Source: Apodemus sylvaticus
Lineage: Eukaryota > Chordata > Mammalia > Rodentia > Muridae
DNA length: 64,000 nucleotides
Assembly (NCBI RefSeq): GCF_947179515.1
Contig: NC_067477.1
Coordinates: 131,614,465-131,678,464, forward strand
Direction: 5' to 3'
The stretch's first letter is position 1. Each line of letters starts with the position of its first letter. Below, piece after piece: positions 57,568 to 64,000 of this stretch. The notes under the pieces were generated by a model. It searched no databases. It was not told the DNA's origin and saw only the letters and a list, made by a program, of their open reading frames with translations. A program made the position numbers and the translations under genes.

Positions 57568-57905
57568 TCGCTGGGCATGATAGTTTGTATCCACAGTCCC
57601 AGCACTCCCAGATGCTGAGGCAAGTTCAGAGCCTCAGATATGGGGCAAGATTGAAGCCAGTCTGGCCTGCATAGACAGCCCTTATCTCAAAAGAGATAAT
57701 AACAATTTATGTATATAGATACTCTGACCTCAATCAGGTGGATAATAACGACCTTATCCTTTAACTGAGGCAGCTCACAGCGACTTCCCCAACAATTCAG
57801 TGTAGAAAGGTGTGAGTGAGGTGGTTTGAAACACTTTCTCACTGTGTAGCCCTGGATGGCCTCACACTCTGGGTGCTGGGATCATGAGTGCAAACCACCC
57901 CGCCT
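57568..57905. mobile_element. B1-type SINE (+) and B1 remnant (-)
   Basis: The plus-strand element is at 57568-57700 (ccacagtcccagcactccca). The minus-strand one is at 57818-57905 (ctgtgtagccctggatggcc). Confidence 0.6.
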
Positions 57906-58267
57906 TGTGGAACTTAGTTATTCCTAGTGCCCTGTTCCTATCTTGGCCTTAGCAGCAAACACTCGGAAGTTTGTAAGTCTCCCTGCCCCAGGGTGTGCGC
58001 TGAGGCATGGTGATAATTCTTCAGGTTGTTTTCTTGCTTGGAAACAGGCTCCGTACTTGAAGGCAGCACCTGGGATCCTCCGGCCTGGCTAGGGCTGACT
58101 GATAGGGGCTGGCGGCTGGCCCAGTGCAGGAGAACTAACTCTCTCCTGCCTATAAATCAGGAGCATTCAATGAATCAATAAAGACCCTGAGAGCCGAGAA
58201 GCCAGAGCGTTGGCCCAGAGATTGTGTCCCGGAACTCCCTGACTGCTGAGGTCCAGAGGCTCGGCAG
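57906..58267 (+). mobile_element. LTR-like sequence, family unknown
   Basis: It begins TGTGGAAC after a B1 remnant. It contains a TATA-like cctataaatcagg near 58150 and aataaagaccc near 58177, followed by a G/C-rich U5-like stretch ending near ggctcggca. No target duplication was seen and the ends are uncertain. Confidence 0.45.
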
Positions 58268-58439
58268 GTCCTGTTTTTCCTAGATTGATTACTTTGTTCA
58301 ATTCTGAGAATTTCCCAAAACCTTCTCCTAAACTCAAGATTTATTTTTTTTCAGCCAAAAGAAAATTAACAAATGCTTCAGTGTGTATTTACTGACCACC
58401 TAGATCTGAGAATACGCCAGTGATTTTTTTTTTTTAGGG

Positions 58440-58740
58440 TGTAGATTGGGGTTATTTTTGTGGTGACAAGGTAGAGAAAGGGACTCAGGACATTGTAAAT
58501 GCTGGACAAGAGCCACTAGGCTCACGTCCCCAACTCTTTTTACTTTGCGACAGGTCACTAAATTGCTTAGGTTGTCCTTGAGTTTATTTATGTATTTATT
58601 TGTTTCTTTGTTTTGAGGCAGAATCTCAAATAGCCCAGGGTTAACCTCAAACTCTTTATGTAGTGAAGGCTGGCCATGAACTCCTGACCCTCCTATCTGT
58701 ATCTTTTCAGTTCCGAAATAACAAGTGTGTGCCACAGAGT
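58440..58740 (-). mobile_element. ID/B4-like and B1-like remnants
   Basis: The first piece is at 58440-58540, ending gctcacgtccccaactc. The second, with an atttatt-rich tail, is at about 58580-58740. Confidence 0.5.
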
Positions 58741-59819
58741 CTAAGAAGGGTTTGTAATCCACCTCGTATGTATGCTAACTGGGTTTGTAGTTCAGTCTGT
58801 ATCCCTTGAACTTGGCTCAGGGTCTGAAGGTGAGTTGACTTAAGCACCTGTGTGAGTTGGAGAGCCAGCTGGCTCCCCAGCCCATTCTTCTTTCCTTCCT
58901 GAGTACTGCATCTCAGAAAATAACACCCCAAAGTGTGACACTGCCACACCAGTGCAGTGCTTCGACCTGAGGTTTCTCCAATCTCCGCATCTCAGCCTTC
59001 CTCCTCTCTGAAGCTCTGGTCTCTGTGTCCTGGGGAATCTCCCCCAGCAGGGATGTGAACCAGGCGTAGAAGAGACTGAAGGTTGACTCGCAGGCTTTGC
59101 CACTCCCCTTCCTCTTCCTGTGACAAACCTTGTCACCTCAGCACTATGATTTCAAACTCTCCTTTGCCATTCAAAAAGAACTGCCCAGTGCTGAAGCTCA
59201 CAAGCCCGTTGCGGCAATCTGCCTTGACCTTCAGGGCCTCCCTAGCACTCGAGGGCCCCCGAGGGCAGACTGCTAAGCCACTTCTGAGAGATGGCAAACT
59301 GAGGGGGTGCTTGAAGCCTGCTCCCTTTGGGGTAAGGTAACAGGCTCCCCGATGTGGCCTCCTCTTCTCTGTTTCTCTGCTACAGGAGACCACAGGACCT
59401 ACATCCTAGGCCACCACACCCAATACCACAAGTACATTTGAAACTTACCATTGTATCAGAGTCAAGACACTAAAGACAAATAAATAAAAATTTTAAGTAA
59501 GTAAACCTTTCCCAAAATAATGAGACTATAGCCTTCCCGGTGGCCACAGTAGACACAGTAAGGACAACCTGGGAGGCAAGCCATGCTGTTTATGGTTTGT
59601 GTGGTACAGTTTGAGGCCAGGACTTTTGCAGACTCAGCACATGCTCCACTGGGAACTTTTCCCTCAGCTCCCTCATCCAGATCTTTTTCCCAGCATATAT
59701 TAAATATTAAATATATTAAATACTACCATTTCAATTTAATCTAATCAATATATGAAATTATAATTATGAGATGAAAATTATCAATATAAAACTTATTACT
59801 GAGGTATTATACATTTTCC

Positions 59820-60276
59820 ATGTCGGGCAGCTCCCAGCTATGCATAACTCCAGCTTCTAGGGATCCAAAGCCATATTCTGGCCTCCATGGGCACCTTTGA
59901 GGAGGCAGCAAACACACACACACACACCTTGAACATTTTAAGGCAAAAGCAGACAGATCTATGTAAAATTGAGACCGGCGCGATCTGTATGTTGAGTTCC
60001 AGACCTGCCGGTTACACAGAGAGATTCTGTCTCAAAAAACAAACAAACCAGCTGTAATATGCCTTAGTGCTGTGTATAGTGACACACAACTTTAATCCCA
60101 GTACATGGGAGGCAGAAGCAAGTGGACCTTGATTTCTCTGAGGTCAGCCTGGTCTACACAGTGAGTTCAAGAGTGAATGAATAGTGAGCTATATAGTGAG
60201 ACACAGGGTCTCAAAGAAAAGTTGCAGTTGCCATGGTGTCTTTTCACAGCGATAGAACAGTAACCAAGACAAACTG
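59820..60276 (+). mobile_element. B3 and B1 fragments followed by an ORR1-like 3' end
   Basis: B3-like 59820-59940 with a small CA run. B1-like 59940-60048 and 60063-60222. Then ccatggtgtcttttcacagc ending accaagacaa, the 3' end of a MaLR LTR. Confidence 0.55.
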
Positions 60277-60845
60277 CATACGCAAGATAAACAAAATGAA
60301 TATTTTAAAAGTCTAAAGTAAAAATGCAATAAAGAATGGTGGACTAAAATGACTTAGGTTAACCTTTGGCCTCCACACACTCACCTGTACACACATGTGG
60401 ACAGACACAGAGATTTTGGTGCTTTAGAATGAAAACTAAATGAACTTCCATGACAGTGTTCTTGATCCTATGTTTGGGGGTCAAGTACCTTTTTGCTAAA
60501 GCAAATAGCCTTGCCACTGTGTTCATATTTCTCTTTGTGATATATCTGGACCACTCATTTTTGAGCTCATCCTAAATCTGAGATTCATCTGGACTAGCAT
60601 CCTTCTCTTTGGGGAGGTGCACCCCACAGGCCTGTAGGGTGGGCCCAGGGTCTCAGATACATGGCCCTACTTGGATGTGTGGAGATCCCAGTGTGGAAAG
60701 TTTCTGAGCAACACAGGGGAGGCCCAGGCAAGCACTTCCAGACAAGGAAGGGCTGGCAATGCCCTGTGTGGAAGGTAAGGAACGTCTCAAGGAGTGGTGT
60801 CAGAAGAAAATCAACCTTGTAAAGGTCCTTGATAAAGATCTGGAG

Positions 60846-61085
60846 CTGACTGGGTGTGGTTATTCACACCCGTGATCCCAGCACTTGAGAGGCTGGTGCA
60901 GAGGATCGCAGTGGTGGTGAGGTCAGCAGGCACTACAGACTGAGTCTAGAACAATCCAGGTGTCATGGTGGCAACCTGTCTGGACTAGAAAGGGATCAAG
61001 AAAGAGATGGCTCTGAGACCCAGCATGGAGAGCTTATGAGGCCTGGGTTGGATTCCCTAGCACCACACAAATAAAGAATAAGTCA
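60846..61085 (+). mobile_element. Diverged B1 and ID/B4-like SINE
   Basis: The B1 is at 60846-60957 (cccgtgatcccagcacttga). The second is at about 60970-61085, with gggttggattccctagcacc. Confidence 0.55.
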
Positions 61086-61249
61086 AGCCCTTCCTAGCCC
61101 AGACCCTAAATGCTTTATGGAAACATCCTGATATTTTCCAGAACACACCTCAAGGGTTGATGTTGTGGGCACAGTTGTTTATGAATATATTGCTGGGCCA
61201 AGTTCTCTCCTCAGAACAATTACCTCACGGCCGCTTCATTGTGCTGGCT

Positions 61250-61735
61250 TTCTCTTTTTCAATACTGGGGCTTAAACTCCGGGGCCTGACATGCCAGGCA
61301 GGACAATGTTTCACTGATCCAGGCCGGTCAATTTAATGGCGCCAGACCTTTTAACAGTTTGGGCAAACCCTTCCCCCCAGACTCCGGGCTGAGTTCCGGT
61401 GGAAGTTGTCTAGCTTCTCTTGTAGGTCCTCTGTCTGGACTGCTCCGGCAGCTGGGTGGGTCACCTGCTTAATTCAGGAATTCCTAGACCTGGAGGGACA
61501 AAGAACCTTTACTTCCAGAACTCCACCCTAGTTGAAGCAGGATACTGGCTATCTGGGAGAAGTTAACCTTGACCATAGTCAAGTACACTCTTAGCACTCC
61601 ACCCAAGGATAAAAATTTTAACCTACTTCCCTATTATGTCCTAAAGGCAGATTCCTGCCTGAAGCCAGGGATTGTCCTTGACCAAAGTCAAACTCCGACC
61701 AAGTGCATGACTGCACCAATATGGCTCTGTACACT
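61250..61735. other. ID/B4-like fragment then unclassified sequence
   Basis: 61250-61325 is an antisense ID-type end. 61326-61735 matches nothing I recognise. It has repeated ccttgacca(t/a)agtcaa motifs near 61570 and 61675, which could be part of an old LTR. Confidence 0.35.
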
Positions 61736-61925
61736 TTCCTTTCCTTTCCTTTTTCCTTTTCTTTGCTCTTCTTCCCCCCCTCTTCCTTCCTTCCTGTTTT
61801 TTTTCTCTAGAGATTCTCTGTGTAGCCCCTGGCTGTCCTAGAACTCACTCTACAGACCAGGCTGACCTTGAACTCACAGAGATCTTCCTGCCCCTAGTGC
61901 TGGGATCAGAATCAAGTGTCACCTA
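61736..61925 (-). mobile_element. B1 SINE with pyrimidine-rich tail
   Basis: A TTCC/TTTC tract (61736-61800) passes into a B1 body (61801-61925). It repeats the tail-to-microsatellite pattern seen at 0.8 kb. Confidence 0.8.
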
Positions 61926-62116
61926 AGCTACAATCAGACACACTCCAGCCTCCTGGCTGCCTCTCTAGTCTTTCCTGCGGAGGAATAGCTTCTGCTTGGC
62001 TTGAAGCTCCTACGCCAGATTGGATCATTGCTGGGCCTCTGACCTTCCTCCACGGAAAGGCTTAAAATCCCAGGGGCTGAGAAGGGAGAAAAGTCCTGTG
62101 GGAGGGATAAAATATG

Positions 62117-62287
62117 GTGCATTAGGCTACAGCACAGCTTTAATCCCAGCACTGTGGAGGCGGAGGCAAGCAAATCCCTGTGAGTTCAAGGCAAGCTAGG
62201 TCTACATACAAAGTGGCTACACAGAGAAACCCTGTCTCCAAAAACAAAATGATGATGATGATAATGATAATAATGTTGTTGTTGTTG

Positions 62288-62322
<35 letters not shown>
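62117..62322 (+). mobile_element. B1 SINE with (ATG)n(GTT)n(ATT)n tail
   Basis: The B1 body (62117-62248) is followed directly by three successive trinucleotide blocks at 62249-62322. Confidence 0.85.
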
Positions 62323-62323
<1 letters not shown>

Positions 62324-62394
62324 GCATGACAGCTGTCATGGGCTTTGGGTTGGTAGATACATGGGTGAAAAGGGCATAGTTAGAAAATATTTGC

Positions 62395-62591
62395 TGAGCC
62401 AGGCAGTGGTGGCCTACGCCTGTAATCCCAGCACTCTGGGAGGCAGAGGCAGGCAGATTTCTGAGTTCGAGGCCAGCCTGGTCTACAGAGTGAGTTCCAG
62501 GACAGCCAGGACTACACAGAGAAACCCTGTCTCGGAAAAGCCAAATCCAAAAAACCAAAAAACAAAAAACAAAAAAGAAAAGAAAGAAAAA
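62395..62591 (+). mobile_element. B1 SINE with perfect 13-bp target duplication
   Basis: agaaaatatttgc is at 62382-62394 and 62592-62604. The A-rich tail of about 60 bases includes (gaaa)n. Confidence 0.96.
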
Positions 62592-62639
62592 AGAAAATAT
62601 TTGCCTGTTATTAATATTTTTGAGATATGGTCTTTAGCC

Positions 62640-63065
62640 CAGGATGGTTTTACTATGAAGCTATGGATGATACCTGCTGCCGAGTCATGAGGACCAGAGT
62701 TAAGATTCCAGCGCCCATGTAACAAGCCAGGCACCCAGCAAACTCCTAGAACTCTAGGCTTCGGGGAATCAGTGTCTTCTCTCAGGACCATTCATTCACA
62801 CACATCTGAACACACTTACACAGAAACACACAAATAAAGATGCCTGCCACCGGGGCCCATGACCTGAGTTCAATTCCTGGAACCCACATTGGTTGATGAG
62901 GAAAATCAACTCCTGAAAGGTTTTCTCTGGCTTCTACAGGTACACCATAGTGTTCTCTCCCTTGCCCCACCCCCATACCACTCTCCCCCCACTCTGTCTC
63001 CCTATTTCTCTTTCACACATGCACACACATACACATATCATACACAAAATAAGTAAACTTAATTT
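62640..63065 (+). mobile_element. Two B3/B2-type SINE remnants
   Basis: The first (about 62660-62845) ends in caaataaag. The second (about 62846-63065) has gacctgagttcaattcctgg and a CA-rich end. Confidence 0.55.
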
Positions 63066-63079
63066 CTTTAAAAACTAAA

Positions 63080-63420
63080 AACAAAAGGCAAGACATGATG
63101 ACTTATAGATATAACCCCAGCATTAGGGAGGTTGAGGCTTGAAATTTGCCACCAGTCCATGACCAGCCTGGGCTACAGCGTCAGAAATACTGTCTCTGAG
63201 TTGGAGGCCAGCCTGGTCTACAGAGTGAATTCCAGGACAGCCAGGACTACAAAAAATTAAAAGAAAGAAGGAAAGAAATACTATCTCAACAAACAGAAAC
63301 AATGAAGACAGAAGCTAGTGTTTTGCGCAGGCATAGTGACACCTATCTGTCATTCCAGAACTTGAGAAGCTGCAGCAAGGAGGAGAGTTTGAGGCTAGCC
63401 TGGGCTACATGGTAAGACAT
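63080..63420 (+). mobile_element. B1-type fragments
   Basis: An old B1/B4 piece at 63080-63195 joins the 3' half of a young B1 (gttggaggccagcctggtct) at 63196-63265. Another degraded B1 lies at about 63320-63420. Confidence 0.6.
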
Positions 63421-63856
63421 AAAGCCACCTACCCACCCCCCACCTCAGACAAAATGAGCAAAAAGAGGTATTGGCCCTGTTTAAAATTCACACCGCCACC
63501 TCAGGGTAAAGCCCAAAGCTTCTTAGCAGTTACAGCGGCACTTCAGACTGCAGTGTTTGCTCATGTGGCATCTCTTCCCCTCGTGTGCCTGGCCTGCACG
63601 CAAGGCACCTGCTCTTTACGCCCTATTAATGTCAGTTTCTCAAGTTCAAACTAGATGCTGGAATTTGTATTCCATGTAAGATGCCTTAATGAAGGTGTGC
63701 AGAAGCGCCTTGGGGGCCAGAGGAGAGGCACCTTTGGCTTGCACTCTTAGGTAGACGTGCCTTCAATCCCCAACTAGACTTTGCCTGGTAAGTAAAACAG
63801 AGGAAGTATGGCAGGGGCTGTGCTGGGGGGAGGAGGGGAACACGTGGATGCGGACA

Positions 63857-63929
63857 CACACACACACACTCACACACACATACACACCAAAGACAACAAT
63901 GACGACGATGACGACTACGACAACGACAC
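63857..63929. repeat. (CA)n and (GAC)n repeats
   Basis: A CA run at 63857-63887, then gacgacgatgacgactacga at 63899 onward. Confidence 0.88.
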
Positions 63930-64000
63930 ACAGACACAGAGCCACCCTAGCACAGCTTTCAGCGTGCTCGGCAGTATCCTGAGGATTGGCTGAGCACTGA

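Larger units (their letters stand above)
37445..64000. other. Upstream flank / intergenic DNA of Kcng3
   Basis: No frame here looks like a conserved protein; the longer ones are translations of SINEs or microsatellites. Stretches over 300 bases where I recognise nothing: 37700-38852, 38878-39508, 39946-40807, 41579-42114, 42313-42840, 43801-44157, 44417-44761, 44916-45704, 46037-46694, 48464-49130, 49500-49842, 51121-51696, 51842-52549, 53574-53875, 53964-54450, 56269-56655, 58741-59820, 60277-60845 and 63421-63856. In mammals the next gene on this side is MTA3, transcribed away from KCNG3; none of its coding exons is visible. Confidence 0.7.

Overview
The window is genomic DNA from a murid rodent, almost certainly Mus. 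It is packed with B1, B2, B3 and B4/ID-like SINEs close to the mouse consensus, rodent MaLR (ORR1/MT-like) LTRs, a mouse-type L1 3' end, URR1 DNA elements and long (CA)n and (TTC)n microsatellites. There is no bacterial, phage or plasmid signal.

Only one gene is supported. The first coding exon of Kcng3 (silent voltage-gated K+ channel subunit Kv6.3) lies on the minus strand at 36143-36798, inside a CpG island of roughly 36.1-37.7 kb. The exon encodes the cytoplasmic T1 tetramerisation domain, the linker and transmembrane segment S1. It ends in two alternative splice donors exactly 33 nt apart. These would add or omit 11 residues of the S1-S2 loop without changing reading phase. Exon 2 (S2-S6 and the pore) is not in the window, so positions 1-36142 are the 5' part of Kcng3 intron 1. 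Positions above about 37.4 kb are upstream flank or intergenic DNA.

Intron side (1-36 kb): MaLR LTRs at 1.1, 3.5, 8.5 and 11.5 kb; an L1 3' end at 2.3 kb; two ancient L1M-type tails at 3.9 and 9.6 kb; a CA-spaced minisatellite at 4.7-5.5 kb; a 40-bp tandem repeat at 7.6 kb; a URR1 split by a B1 at 24.5-24.9 kb; and a three-layer SINE nest at 29.0-29.5 kb. The 2 kb next to the exon (about 33.5-36 kb) is nearly free of repeats.

Upstream side (37.4-64 kb): a fairly clean 2 kb flank, then dense SINEs. An MT-like LTR lies at 40.8 kb, a second URR1 split by a B1 at 47.1 kb and an ORR1-like LTR split by a B2 at 47.8-48.3 kb. A solo ERVK-type LTR with a perfect 6-bp target duplication lies at 52.6-53.0 kb, and an 824-bp LTR-like block at 55.4-56.3 kb. 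An ORR1/B1/B4 nest occupies 56.7-57.4 kb.

I found no new multi-gene system. The most informative observations are the tandem Kcng3 donors with a tetranucleotide repeat just inside the intron, and insertion histories that can be read from target-site duplications. SINE coordinates are good to about 5-10 bases unless a target-site duplication is quoted. Family names for LTRs and old SINEs come from pattern memory, not from a database search.
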